In this document: one piece after another, positions 44,801 through 56,640 of the stretch | Numbering within the stretch: position 1 is the first letter of the stretch | Layout of the letters: each line of letters opens with the position of its first letter | Notes under the pieces: model-generated | The model's database searches: none | The model's input: only the letters and a program-made list of their open reading frames with translations | Told to the model about the DNA's origin: nothing | Source of the DNA: Datisca glomerata | Taxonomy: Eukaryota; Streptophyta; Magnoliopsida; Cucurbitales; Datiscaceae | Assembly (NCBI GenBank): GCA_003255025.1 | Contig: QANY01013423.1 | Coordinates: forward strand, 795,779-859,778 | Direction: 5' to 3' | DNA: 64,000 nt | Program-made: the position numbers and the translations under genes

Positions 44801-46108
44801 CAGGATTTGAAGATTGAGCCATTTAAAACTAGAATTGAATTGATGTTGGTTGTGATAATAGCTGGAGTTATGGCTGAACAGAGAATAAGAAAACAAACAA
44901 AATAAGTTCACATAAATCCGTATTAACAATAATAAATTCAAATAAAAGTAAACCACATCTCAAGACACCAGACGTTCCATTAATATTTTGGCTTTGGCAA
45001 AAAAATATGAACTTGTAAATGATGTCTTAGTATAGTAATCAAACATTGATGATAAAGAACATATCGAACAAGAAACCTTTCTTTGGGCCGATTTATTGTT
45101 CACATGCAAAGCCTAATAATCATCACGTATTTATTACCACATAAACACATGTAATTCTGTCAAATAATTACATACCTTTGGACCAGTAAATATTCATATA
45201 AGTTCACGTACATGACATTTTATATTTTAAAATAAAATTAATTTCCACAAGAGATGTCACTTTGACGACAAGCTGCTTCAATTAATTCATCTAAAAAAAT
45301 ATATAAAATATCAATGTTTGGATTTAAAAGTGTATCGTAATTAATCTTAAACTAATTGATAAACAATTAATTTTACGATCCATAAAAAATTGTTTTGAAA
45401 CTATTTAATCAAATAATCCTTAAAATATAATTAATTTATTAAACAATCTTTAAAATTATTTTAATTAAAATAAGAAAACAATTTTTTTATTTGAAAAATA
45501 TATATATATGAAGGCTGAGGTCTTCTAAAATTTGGCTGCCTTCCTTGATGGTTGTGGGCTTGACCCACAACTTTCCTCAAATATTTTTAATCTGCCAGTT
45601 GTAGGCTTGTTACTATTCACAGCTCAATTGGCCCGTATATGTGAAACCCTATGGTGAAAACCCTAGGGTTTTCTCCTTAGATGAGACTAGCGGCTAGTTG
45701 GCCGTCAGTCCCTGTTGCTGCGACCGGACGGTTGCCACGCTCCTTGCCACTATGGCCAGACAACTGCGACTATCCTTGCCGCTACGGCCAGGCGGCTGTA
45801 ACGTTCCTTACTAGCGTGACCTGGCTGTCGCGCCCGAATCCAAAATAAATAAAATACTAAAATACTTTACCAAAATTACACTGTAAAAACAATCTTAAAT
45901 CTTACAATACTAAAAAATAAATTTATAAAATCCAAGAACACCGATATATGTATATTATACCGAAAATTCCGTTCTCAAATCTAATAATTCTAGCATACAG
46001 TTATCAAATTCAAGAATAGTGGAATACATTCATACAAACACGTATAATCATGGATCTAAACTCAAATTCGATTCTCAATGACTCAACATGAATAACTCTG
46101 ATACCACT
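44801..46108 (-). other. copia-3 leader with GC-rich island, telo-box motifs and PBS
   Basis: From the 5' LTR the minus strand has the PBS TGGTATCAGAG (complement of 46096-46106), AT-rich leader, then a GC-rich island (45690-45835) with repeated GCCAGGCGGCTG-like words, and AAACCCTA motifs (45641-45676). No coding sequence in about 1.3 kb. Confidence 0.6.
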
Positions 46109-46300
46109 TGTTAGATAAAATTCTTATTAGCATCAACCATATTTTAAAAACCTCAAGAACTAATGTTGAACACATCAAGAATCAAATAACTGTAAAATCA
46201 GAACTGTACCTGAATCCATAATAGTAGAACGTAATTTAGATCTGAGCAGTTTACCTTCTAGATCTGCACGATTCTCTATCAGAGAGTCTACTTTGATCAA
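46109..46300 (-). repeat. copia-3 5' LTR, truncated
   Basis: Matches the copia-3 3' LTR (39469 onward) to about 46293. It then gives way to a different LTR at about 46300-46330. Confidence 0.75.
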
Positions 46301-46326
46301 GCCTCTCTATTTTCTTTCTAACAAGA

Positions 46327-47120
46327 GTGGGATGTAAAATTACCATTTACCCATCTAGTTATTATTTCCTTAACTCTTTTATTGAGTGTGAAAAAGAAAG
46401 ACATTTCAGTTAAGTGTCTCATACAGATCACCATGTCTTATTCAATGACGCATGTCATTGAGTACTAGGCCATGTTTATTTATTCACACACTCATCAATA
46501 AAGAATAAGGTGATATTGTTGCTTTTACAATCTTACCACGAATTTCATACCTGTGAATCACGCAACTCCAACATAGTTGAATCACGGTCCCAATAGACGA
46601 GCTATTATCCTCCAATTTGAACTCACTCCTTTCGCGTATCAAATACCGCAAGTATATAAGTCAAGTTTCGTATTCACCTTAAGATTTAGGTAATTATAAA
46701 AACACCATTAAGGCGTAACAATTAGATATATAGCTAAATAAATGGCTTTGCTCCAAACTAATTGGTTATTGGTCTATTCAACATGTTTCATAACATGTCT
46801 AGGTCAACCGTTAGAGTCTCCACTCCCATACCCCGAGACCGACATCCTTTGGTTCAACATAACAGTCATAATTGAATTCGATTGCTCAGTCGATATTAAG
46901 ACTGCGAATAGCATTCTGACCTATCTTAAAAGAGTTTGTCTGGAAGACCGTTTTGCCTTACTCTTTTTATATTGATAATAGTTTCAGGACTTAAGTAAAT
47001 TACAAACACACTTTAATTAAAGGAAACTTTCAATTTATTCATTAATACATAAATATCAAAGAAATAATTGTTTACTCATAAATATTTATTACACCCTACT
47101 TTGTGGACATAATTTCAACA
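46327..47120 (-). repeat. copia-5 3' LTR, truncated
   Basis: Matches the 3'-coordinate half of LTRs 36147-38065 and 60438-62303, ending AATTTCAACA at 47120 beside a polypurine tract. The first ~1.07 kb of the LTR is absent. Confidence 0.8.
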
Positions 47121-47783
47121 ATCTCCTACTTGGACTAAAGTAGGCGTGTACAATCTCGTATCCCCATGCCTCCAGATGACCATCAAAGACTTTACTGCTT
47201 AAAGTCCTCGTGAATGGATCTTCTAAGTTGTTAACCATCAATGTGTGTGTTACTTGAACATCTACTCGATGAACGGTCTCTCTAATGAGATGGTACTTCC
47301 GCTTAATGTCTTTGAATCTTTTATGGTTTCTCTATTCATTCAAGTTTGCTAAGCTCCATTGTTGTCATAATAAAGTGTCATGGATTTGTCAGTATCTGGA
47401 GTCTTTAGGAACTTTCTAAGCCAGACAGCCTCCTTTGCAGCTTCACAAGCCACCACATACTTAGCTTCCATGGTAAAACCAATAATACAAGATTACTTGA
47501 TACTTCTCTATACCACTGCTCCACCATTAATGGTGAACACTGATCCTGAAGTAGACCTCCTAGAATCCTTGTCCGCTTGGAAATTAGAGTCGGTATAAAA
47601 TGTCATATTAAGGTCAGTACTTGAATACACGAGCATGTAGTTCCTCGCTCTCTTAAGATACTTGAGGATATGCTTGACAACATTCCAATACTCGAGTCTA
47701 GGATTAGATTAGAAACGACTTACCTAATCCATGACGTAGCAAATATCTGCCCTAGTTCAAAGCATTGCATACATGAGACAACA
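47121..47783 (-). pseudogene. copia-5 RNase H remnant
   Basis: The minus strand shows RADICYVMD, KHILKYLKRARNY, FYTDSNFQADKDSRRSTSG and, near the end, SSKVFDGHLEAWG. These are typical RNase H and terminal blocks of copia pol. Several stops. The sequence is cut at 47783 where copia-6 begins. Confidence 0.8.
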
Positions 47784-49812
47784 CGTTGGAAACCACGACA
47801 ATGCACAAAGGAAGGCGTGGTGGTGTTTTAAAAAAGATTATAAAATGATAAACGATCGCATCGTTGCAGATCCCAAAGATGAATAGTTTTTAATTGACAA
47901 ACAATTTTTCAGATCAGATCCATTATATATCTATACATTAAATCTAAAACATACAAAGATATGAATTATACCTCATGTAGTCTATCAAGCGTCCTTGCAA
48001 GCAATGAACTTATAATCTCACAACAGACTGCGTGATCCACACCAAGATCTTTCAAACCAATCGTCAAACATACTAGAACATGTGTTGACACGTAAAATAA
48101 TTTAAAGACGCTTTTCTGTCTTTAGATGTACTCTACACATGAGATCTAGAGATTTTGGAGAATGACTATTATGAGATAAAACTCTGAGAGAATTAAGAAA
48201 ACTCATAGAGTTTTTTTTATTAACCTTTAATGACACAATTGCACACTGATTGCAGTTACAGCACTGAGACCAATAGAATAATATCAATAAATATCTTATA
48301 GGTCAAGGATCATAAGATTTTTAGGGATTTACATAAATTAATTATAAATGTGTCAATTGCAGTGAGACCCACTGCAATTGAGCAACACTGCAGTGCAACA
48401 CGGCACTGTAGTGTGTGGGGAAGAGCCAAGTGCCTCACGGCACCACTGTATTGCCGTGAGGCACTTGTATTAGATAAGTATCTATGTATCAATTTATTCA
48501 AAATTAACTTATCTGGTCATCCCAATCAACTAGCTTATCTGTTCACAAATAACAGATTTAGTTGATTCAAAATTTTAATTATTATCTTATAACAATTTAA
48601 CATTCTCTAATTTTACAAATCAGATATGTTGCCTCACTTATCGATCAACACAAAATAAATCAATATAATTATCTAATTTTAATTTCCAAAAATTACATTA
48701 AATAGTTTAATTAATTAATTAAACATGATTATCTCATAATTGTATACTCCCCCAGCAATTTAATTCCTTTCACAAGTTAGTCATTTTCTCATGTCCACAA
48801 ATATTCACACTCCAGACTGTGTAGTACAGATGTAATTTGGGGACCATGAGCTCATAATCCTAAGCTCTAATAAACTAGATCATTAATTAAACTTTTTAAA
48901 TAAATAATCTGATTTATTAATTTCATTATCACTCCACTATAAATATGAAATTATACTCTTAGAGATTATAGAATGTATTTATAGAGTATTCTCGTGTAGT
49001 CCATTGATATAATCACTTCATGTAGTCCTGTCCTCCAATTATTGGTTCGTAAATTAAAGATGGTCAAAATTACTATTTTACCCTTCTAATTACCTTTTGA
49101 TATTTAAGTACCATTAATTCACTAAATGATCAATTTATAATCGTATTATAAATTTGATCTCAATAACCATTCAGTTCCAAAAATAAGATGTAAAAGAACC
49201 AATATACGATTCATTTGGAAAGCTTAGATTCCAAATCTTGTAAGATCATATTTTCAGCCATCCATATCACTGAATATTCAAACAAAAGTCACTAGTCTGT
49301 TTTACAAACATACCGTAACGAGTGAATCAAAAGATCTAGTAGATATGCGAAGGAGTTCATGAGTACTCAGAATTCAGGCTGATCTACATATAATCATCAG
49401 AATGATGTGTATGAAATCTTTATGATAAATGATAAGTTAATAAAGATATAAATCTACATCGGTCTTGACCTATATAATATAATTATATAAAACACCTTTA
49501 CTAAGATGTCTATCCACATCAGTGATCCGGATCAAGATCACATGTATTTAAAATGCTTAGTGAACCGTACTAGCAATCATTTATTAAAGATTTCATATTT
49601 TAATATGTTACAGACTATTTTATTCATTATCTATGATCTTAGACCTCTCGTACTTATACAAGATCATAGTCTCATTAATGAATATGAAATTTTCAGATAT
49701 TCATATATCGATTATTCAATAATAATTCAAAAGAACATTTATAAAAAAATATTTTCATTAATTTCATATTAAAAATGTCTAAACACATGCTTTGAGGGCA
49801 CTATGCCCAACG
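47784..49812 (-). repeat. copia-6 3' LTR (about 2029 bp)
   Basis: The minus strand begins CGTTGGGCATAGTGCCC and ends near CGTGGTTTCCAACG, so both ends have CG where TG...CA is expected. It matches copia-4's LTR and the partial LTR at 54582. It contains a perfect 15-bp hairpin (48428-48442 and 48452-48466). Confidence 0.85.
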
Positions 49813-49862
49813 ATCTCCTACTTATCTTAAAGCAAATGTGGCATCTCTCTCAACCCCCTATT

Positions 49863-50640
49863 TCACACATGACTCTCAAATGGCTTCGCAGGAAGTGTCT
49901 TGATAAAGGGATCATCCAGGTTTTGATCTGACACTATCTTCATAACACTCACATCCCCTCGGTGCACGATCTCTCTTATAAGATGGTATTTCCTCTCAAT
50001 GTGCTTTCCCCTCTTGTGACTCCTCGATTCTTTGGAATTAGCTACCACCCCACTCGCAGTACAAGATCAATGGGTTGTCCTTTTTCATGAACCCTTCTGG
50101 TTGCATTATATAGATGCTTTCTTCAAGAGAACCATTCAGAAAAGCTATCTCGACATCCATTTTTCATATTTCATAGTCTAAACTAGCGACTATGGATACA
50201 AAGATACGAATGGATTTTAACATGGCAAGGGGAGAGAATGTCTCTTCATAATTGAATCATTCCCTTTGTGTATAGCCTTTGGCTACCAACTATGCCTTAA
50301 AAGTCTCTACTTTCCCATCTGTACCTCTTTTCTTCTTGAAAATCCATTTACATCTGATGGTCCTGACATCTTCAGGTGGATCTACAAGTTCTCAGACAGA
50401 ATTGGAATACATCGATTTCATTTCTTGGTTCATGGCATCTTGCCATTTATTTGTTTCCGGATGTTCCATCTCCTTTTTAAAGGTCAATCGATCGCCTTTA
50501 TCGGTGTCAGATACTAGGACATGTGCCTCTAGTTCATAGTGAATATGTTGTCTTATAACCCTCCCACTACGACGTTTCACCAGGGTTTCTTGAACATGAA
50601 TGGTAGTTTCTGTGGTTTGTCGTTTATCAGTTAATATGAA
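49863..50640 (-). pseudogene. copia-6 RT joined to RNase H by an internal deletion
   Basis: 50580-50392 carries the RT start (EMEHPETNKWQDAMNQEMKS). Further frames continue through KMDVEIAFLNGSLEESIYIM and PEGFMKKDNPLILYCEW. The last words pass directly from the QPEGF block of RT into the NPLILYCDN block of RNase H. RT motifs such as YVDD and the first half of RNase H, roughly 0.9 kb, are absent. 50048-49863 gives the C-terminal RKHIERKYHLIREIVHRG-like block. Confidence 0.82.
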
Positions 50641-50687
50641 GATGGTCTGATCTCATCGGATGCTAATTCTTCAAGAACTACATTGCT

Positions 50688-51500
50688 CTAAGGTTTGTAG
50701 TTTTCCATATAGTTGTGTTCAAGAAAAGTGACATTTGTCGAGACAAACACATTTTCATCCTTATGACTATAAAAGTACCAACCTCTTGTTTCTGGAGTAT
50801 AACCAACAAATATATACACTTCAGACCTTGAGTCTAACTTTTCAGTCTTGGGTCTAAGAACGTGAGATGGATACCCCCTATACAGAAATGACACAAACTA
50901 GGTTTGGAGCCATTCAATAATTCTAAATGTGTCTTACTTACAGACTTAGAAGGCACTACGTTCAAAATGTAGATTGCCGTTTGAAGTACATAGCCTCAAA
51001 ATGTGAGTGGTAGTGATGAGTAGCTTAACATTGACCTAACCATATCCAACATGGTTCTGTTTCTCCTTTCTCAAACACCATTTTATTGTAGTGTTTCAGG
51101 TGCTGTGAGTTGAGATAAAATGTTATACTCCAGCAGATAATCCTTGAATTCTAAATCCAAGTATTCATCACATCGATCTGATCAAAGTGTTTTCCAATTA
51201 CCTAATTGCTTTTCAGCTTTGGCTTTGAAGTCTTTAAACTTTCCAAAAGTTTCAAACTTTCTATCAATTAGGTAAGTATAACTATTTTTAGAGTAATCGT
51301 AAATAAATGTGACAAAATACTCATACCCACCTCTAGCTTGTACATTGATCGGTCCAAAGACAACACTATGTACTAGCTCAAGTAGTTCTTTAGCTCTTTG
51401 GCACTTTCCATAGAAATATCTCTTGGTCATTTTACCCTATTGACAAGATTCACAAACTAGAAGAGTCCCAACTTTTAGTTCTCTCAAAGCATCATGCTTT
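50688..51500 (-). pseudogene. copia-6 integrase remnant
   Basis: 51430-51182 reads AKELLELVHSVVFGPINVQA (normally HTDVCGP, catalytic Asp lost), then YFVTFIYDYSKNSYTYLI. 50894-50688 is the C-terminal integrase-RT linker (FVGYTPETRGWYFYS). Stops and frameshifts throughout. Confidence 0.82.
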
Positions 51501-51583
51501 GTTAACTGGTTTAATCTATCTAGATGAATATGTACTAACCTAAGATGCCATAGATATGTGTCATCAACATGAGAAACTCTTTA

Positions 51584-52003
51584 TCATCTGTTACTTTTAG
51601 GATTTGTTACTTTAAACAATTCTGAATTATTTAACGTACGTTCAGTCGGTTTAAGCATATACAGTCTGTCCGATACTTTTGCATGACTAATATTGAATCC
51701 ATTCTTCAAAATAATAAATTGATTATTAATAAAAGAAACATCAAATAATTGTTCATGCAGTAACAATAAAGAAATCAAATTTCTTGAAAAACCAAGAACA
51801 AAATAAACATTGTTTGAAACAAGAAAATTATTTTCAAACCTTAAACGGACTGTCCCCAATGCTTTTACTGACACAAACACACCACTGCCAACTCTCATTA
51901 TCACCTCGTCATGGAGCCTTGATGAATTAAGCATCTGCAAAGAAGAACATACATGGTTAGTGGCTCCTAAATCCAATATCCAGGATGAAAAATTATATTC
52001 CAC
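51584..52003 (-). pseudogene. copia-6 protease and gag-pre-integrase remnant
   Basis: The frame 52003-51584 starts with WILDLGATNHVCSSLQ, the aspartic protease motif (normally DSGA, here DLGA), and continues through a protease fold and the start of gag-pre-integrase (YVLKPTERTLNN-like). One of the longer open pieces in the region. Confidence 0.82.
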
Positions 52004-52059
52004 TAAACAAGTTTCAAGTACAAGAAAATCATATTTACCTTTATTTTTCAGCTCGGAGA

Positions 52060-52910
52060 GATAGTTGCTATAGTTTCTCTTCCAGTTACTTTCAACTCTA
52101 CAGTGGAAACACTTTCCTTTGGGTTTGATGTCGTTTTTGTTCTTCTTGGCGTTCAGTGACTTTTTGGCTTTCTTTCCTCTTTTTTTCTTAGCCTTGTCCT
52201 TACCATTGTTCTTCTTCCTTTTGTTGTTCTAAACAATAATGGAAGTATGCTTTTGCTCAGCTATGCTTTTACTCAGCAATATTTGTCTCTCCCTCTTTGG
52301 TCATACTCTTGTTGAGTGACTCAAAAATCTGCAGCTCATTCAATAATTGGATCATGTTGAATTTTAACTTGTTCATAACATAGGTGGTGGTGAACATAGA
52401 AAAAGAAAGTATGAGTGACTCAAGTATAATACTGACTTGAGTTCGTTCATCAATGGTAACCCCCATGTACTTATGTCTCATGTATTATGTTGATCATGTT
52501 CAAAACATGTTCACGCACAGAAGTACCTTTCTCCATCTTAGTAGTCATGTAGCTCCTTGTAGCCTCATGACGACTTTGATCAGGTTGCTGCCCAAACATC
52601 GTCTGTAAAGATTCTATAATCTTATAGGCCATTTCCATGCTTTCATGCTTTGTTCTCAGAATATCATTCATGTCCACAAGCATGTAACACTTAGCTTTGT
52701 TGTTGAACTGAATCCAAGCATCAAACTTATCCCTAACATTCTTAGGAGAATTGGCAGCGGGTTCCTTAGGAAATTCTTCAGTAAGAACAAACTTGTGATT
52801 TTCACATATTAGCATTAAATTTAAATTCGACTTCCATCTTATGAAGGTGTCACCATTAAGTTTTCAAGCGTGAGTAAAACAGTAATAAGGTTGCACATGG
52901 TAGACATAAT
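52060..52910 (-). pseudogene. copia-6 gag remnant
   Basis: 52815-52471 shows MLICENHKFVLTEEFPKEPA and KIIESLQTMFGQQPDQSRHE. 52481-52269 continues with VTIDERTQVSIILESLILSF. A lysine-rich stretch (52130-52230) precedes a degraded zinc knuckle near 52080 (FHCRVESNWKRNY, last Cys replaced). These are UBN2-type copia gag features. Confidence 0.82.
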
Positions 52911-54581
52911 AATAACAAAAATAAAAATAAAACTTACATCATTCAATATAATTGAAATAAATATCAAGAAATTTGGAAAGTAAAGGTGATGCATGAATGC
53001 AACATACCAAACACATAAACGTAACAATTATTAATACATGATAAGACAACCTAACAATTAATGTGTTACCTTAGGGTCGGTCAGATTAATTTTATACTGT
53101 CTATGAGACATTCTCATCCTTATTAATTAAAACTCAAAATTTCTCAAAATTTCTCTTTTAACAATAAGATATCACTAATTTAGTCAACTCACAATTATCC
53201 ACTCAAATCTTAATTGTTTGTTAATGTAACCCATTATTTCGAATTTCATGACTTGATTAGAATATGCCGCCTTAGGGTCGATCAAGTCTAAACTACATCA
53301 CTTAGTCCTATCTTCTTAAGAAGTTCAACCTTGATATTGATACATTTTGAAACCTGCCATAGAACGATGAAAACAAAGCCATCTCAAGGCTTTATCTGTA
53401 TCTCACGGTGTTGTTCGAATAACGGAGATCACAGGTTACATTGACATGTCAACCTTATCTCACTCACTATTGTATAATTAATGTGTTTCTGTTTAACTAA
53501 TCAATTAATTCTAAATTAATTACTAGTTAAAATACCCTAGGAATGTAAAATTAATTACATATCCAATCTTATTGGTCTAAGTCAAAATTAGTTGAACTAA
53601 GAAACACTAATTAATTACATTCATCAAACTTTAATAAAAATTCTTTTAATAAAGTTGGTTATCCTAAAGGTTATTAAGGCCTTTAGAGTGGTGTGATTAC
53701 CAAGTTTAACTAATTAAAACTTAGTAGTTTACATGTAATTGATTTCCTAAAGTAATTCATATAAAACATATTAGGAGAGTCCTAATCAATCATGTTTCTA
53801 CTGATGAATAAAACTGTGTGGCGTTTCATGTATGGCATATGATCGACTAATGCATGATCATGTTATCAATCGAATCAATAAATATTTATTTAAATAAATA
53901 TAATAAATGAATGATGAATCGAGTGACTATTGGGTATTTCTAAATTACAACTTTTGAAAAATAAAAATAATTATAAAGAGGACTATAATCTTTAAGCATG
54001 TAAATATCCTTTTAAAATTTCAAAATTTAAAATTTAAAAGATAAAGAATAGGATAGGGTTTTCACGAAGCATCGCAGGGATAAGTCAACACGATATCAGG
54101 GATTTGTGAAACATACCTTGGCAATCATAATGATTGCTACCGGTAGTGGTAGTGGGACACTCCCACCGCCACTACCGCCGAATTTTCCGGTGGCAATTCC
54201 GCCACTGGAAAGCTTGCAGCGCCAGTGCCGACAACCATTTTGCCGGTGCCGGTGCCAGAATTCTTAAATTCGTATTTCTCTTTTCTTCTCTTCGTTCGTC
54301 TCATGCATTCTTCATCTTCTTGCGTACGGAATTTTACATCATAATATTCAAAATAAGAATTATCAAAATTCCTCACCCCAATTGGATTACACAAGATCTA
54401 AAGAAAAATAAAGTACAAAGCATAACCCAAAAGTCACCATGCAATTAACGATTCATCATCATGTATGCATTCAAAAAACATAACCATCCATTGATTTATA
54501 CATATAAACATATATAATGAATAATGCAAGAAACCCACACAGTATTATGTATACACATATAAAGACCGCTCTGATACCAAT
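52911..54581 (-). other. copia-6 leader with GC-rich island and PBS
   Basis: Non-coding leader between the 5' LTR and gag. PBS is the complement of 54569-54579. A GC-rich GGN-triplet island lies at 54135-54262, and an AACCCTA-type motif at about 54051-54064. The rest is AT-rich. Confidence 0.65.
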
Positions 54582-55750
54582 TGCTGGAATCCACGGTGAC
54601 ACGCGACGGAAGGCGTGGTGGTGTTTAAAAAAATATAAAATGATAAACGATTGAGTCGTCACAGATCCCAAAGATGGAAACTTTTTAACTAAAAAACACT
54701 TTTCAAACTGGATCCATTATATATCTATACATTAAATTTAAGACATATAAGAATTATACCTCTTGTAATCTATCAAGCATCTTTACAAACAACGAACTTG
54801 TAATCTCACGAACAACAGATTGTGAGTTCCACATCAAGATCTTTCAAGCCAATCCTCAAACACACTATGACGTTTGTGGGCACGTAGAATAAATCAAAGA
54901 CATTTTTCTGTTTCTAGATATACTTAACACATGAGATTTAGAGATTTTAGAGAATGACTATTTTGAGACAAAACTCTAAGAGAATTAGAAAAACTCATAG
55001 AGTTTTTTTTATTAACCTTTAATCACACAATTACACACTGATTGCAGTTACAACACTGAGACCAATATAATAATATCAATATATATCTTCTTGGTCAAGG
55101 ATCATAAGATTTTTAGGGATTTACATAAATTAATAAATTAATTACAAAATGTGTCATTGCAATGGGACCCACTGCAATTGAGCAACACTACAGTGCCACA
55201 CGACACTACATTGTGCTGTGAAAAGTCACAATGTCTCATGACACTGATGACTCACGGTACCACTGTAGTGACGTGAGGTACTACAGTATGCCACGTGTCA
55301 CTGTAGTGCCACATGGCACTACATTAGTCCATGTCAACTTCTGGATATCAGTTAATTCAAAATTTTAAATTTATCTTATCATCTCAATCAACTAGCTTAT
55401 CTGTTAGTTCACAAATAACAGATTTAGATGATTCAAATTTGAAATTATTATCTTATAATAATTAACATTATCTAATTTCATAAATTAGATATATTGTCTC
55501 ACTTGTCGATCACCACAAAATTTATTGATATAATCATTTCATTGAATTTTCGAAAGTTATATTTAATAATTTAATTAATTAATTACACACAATTATCTCA
55601 TAATTGTATACTCGCCCCAGAAATTTAATTCCTTTAGCAAGTTAATTCTTTTCTCATGTCCTGAAATATTCACACCCTAGACAGTGTAGTACAGAGGTGA
55701 CTTATAGACCATGGACTCATAATTCCAACCTCCAATAAACCAAATTATTG
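54582..55750 (-). repeat. copia-6 5' LTR, truncated
   Basis: Starts TGCTGGAATCC at 54582 and follows the 3' LTR (GGAAGGCGTGGTGGTGTTT in both) until about 55750, where sequence switches to copia-5 RT. The palindrome-rich segment (55160-55330) is longer than in the 3' LTR. Confidence 0.82.
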
Positions 55751-56640
55751 AAAAACCAGATTTGCTAGCCATCTTTTGACATCAGCCAATTTTCCTACAA
55801 CATATCTAATGAGCAGTATATCATCCACGTACAAGCCATAAAACCCACATGCCCTTCGTGTATCATCTTATACAAACAGAGTTCATCCGTTAACTGCTCA
55901 AAATCAAAATTCTTGACAATTTTGTCAAATATGATATTCCACAATTGGAGCGCTTGCTTAAGTTTTTAAATCGACTTCAGCAGTTTGCAAACCTTGCCCT
56001 CATGGCCTTTCTCTATTAACTCGTCTGGTTGAGCCTTATAAATGCGCCTTTCAAGGTTGCCATTCAGAAATGCATTCTTGGTGTACATATGCCAGATTTC
56101 ATATTCGAGGGCAGCAACAATGGACAGGAGAATTTTGATGGACTTAAGCATAGCGCCCGTCGAGCATGTATCATCATAATCAATACCTTCATTTTGGGTG
56201 TAGCCCTTGGCTACAAGCCTAGCTTTGAATGTCTCTACATTTCCATCTAGTCCTTTTTTCTTCATATAAATCCGTTCACACCCTACAGGGTTTACCCCTT
56301 CAGGAGGAGGATCTACAAGCTTCCACACTCTATTCGAGTACATCGATTGTATCTTGATGTTCATGACGTCATGCTATAGGTTTGCTTCAGGACCATCCAT
56401 GGCCATTGAGTAGAAACAAGTTCATCATGATTCTTATCTATGACTGATGTCAAGGCATCTCCATAAGACATGTACCTGTAAGGTTGTCTCACAACCCTCC
56501 CATCGAGACCTAGTAGGCTCTGACTCTTACTGGGGTTCCTCCATTATTGAATCGCGAACAAGTCCTGATTGGGGAGTCGGTGTCCTCCCACTCAATAATT
56601 CCTCTAGCATAAATGTGATTTTCGTCTTCACACTTCTTAT
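55751..56640 (-). pseudogene. copia-5 reverse transcriptase remnant
   Basis: 56364-55966 reads KIQSMYSNRVWKLVDPP, VETFKARLVAKGYTQNEGID and NAFLNGNLERRIYKAQPD. Further left, a degraded segment holds the YVDD-equivalent region (MIYCS..., with LLIRYVVGKLADVK in one frame) and ends at the copia-6 LTR. Polymerase motifs are damaged. Confidence 0.82.

Larger units (their letters stand above)
39469..46300 (-). mobile_element. Minus-strand Ty1/copia element with ~282-bp LTRs (copia-3), split by a plus-strand LTR
   Basis: 3' LTR 39469-39750; polypurine tract (complement of 39751-39763); short internal piece to 39952; then an inserted plus-strand LTR plus leader (39953 to about 42140). After that the copia-3 body continues: RT (from about 42141), integrase, gag, leader, PBS (complement of 46096-46106) and the start of the 5' LTR (46109 to at least 46293). 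The 5' LTR is cut off by the next LTR family near 46300-46330. Confidence 0.78.
47784..55750 (-). mobile_element. Minus-strand Ty1/copia element with ~2.0-kb LTRs (copia-6), inserted in copia-5
   Basis: 3' LTR 47784-49812, polypurine tract (complement of 49813-49826), RNase H and RT, integrase, protease, gag, leader, PBS (complement of 54569-54579), and a 5' LTR from 54582 that stops near 55750 after about 1.17 kb. The missing 5' LTR part and the missing copia-5 RT segment point to a deletion across the right junction. Confidence 0.78.

Noticed and set aside
39953..49812. The two TGTTGGGCATAGTGCC LTRs (39953-41896 and 47784-49812) as one element's LTR pair.
   Set aside because: They are in opposite orientation, and 47784-49812 pairs with 54582-55750 around its own PBS and polypurine tract.
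54134..54448. 104-residue plus-strand frame and overlapping minus frame.
   Set aside because: Lies in the GC-rich island of the copia-6 leader, where the base composition opens chance frames.
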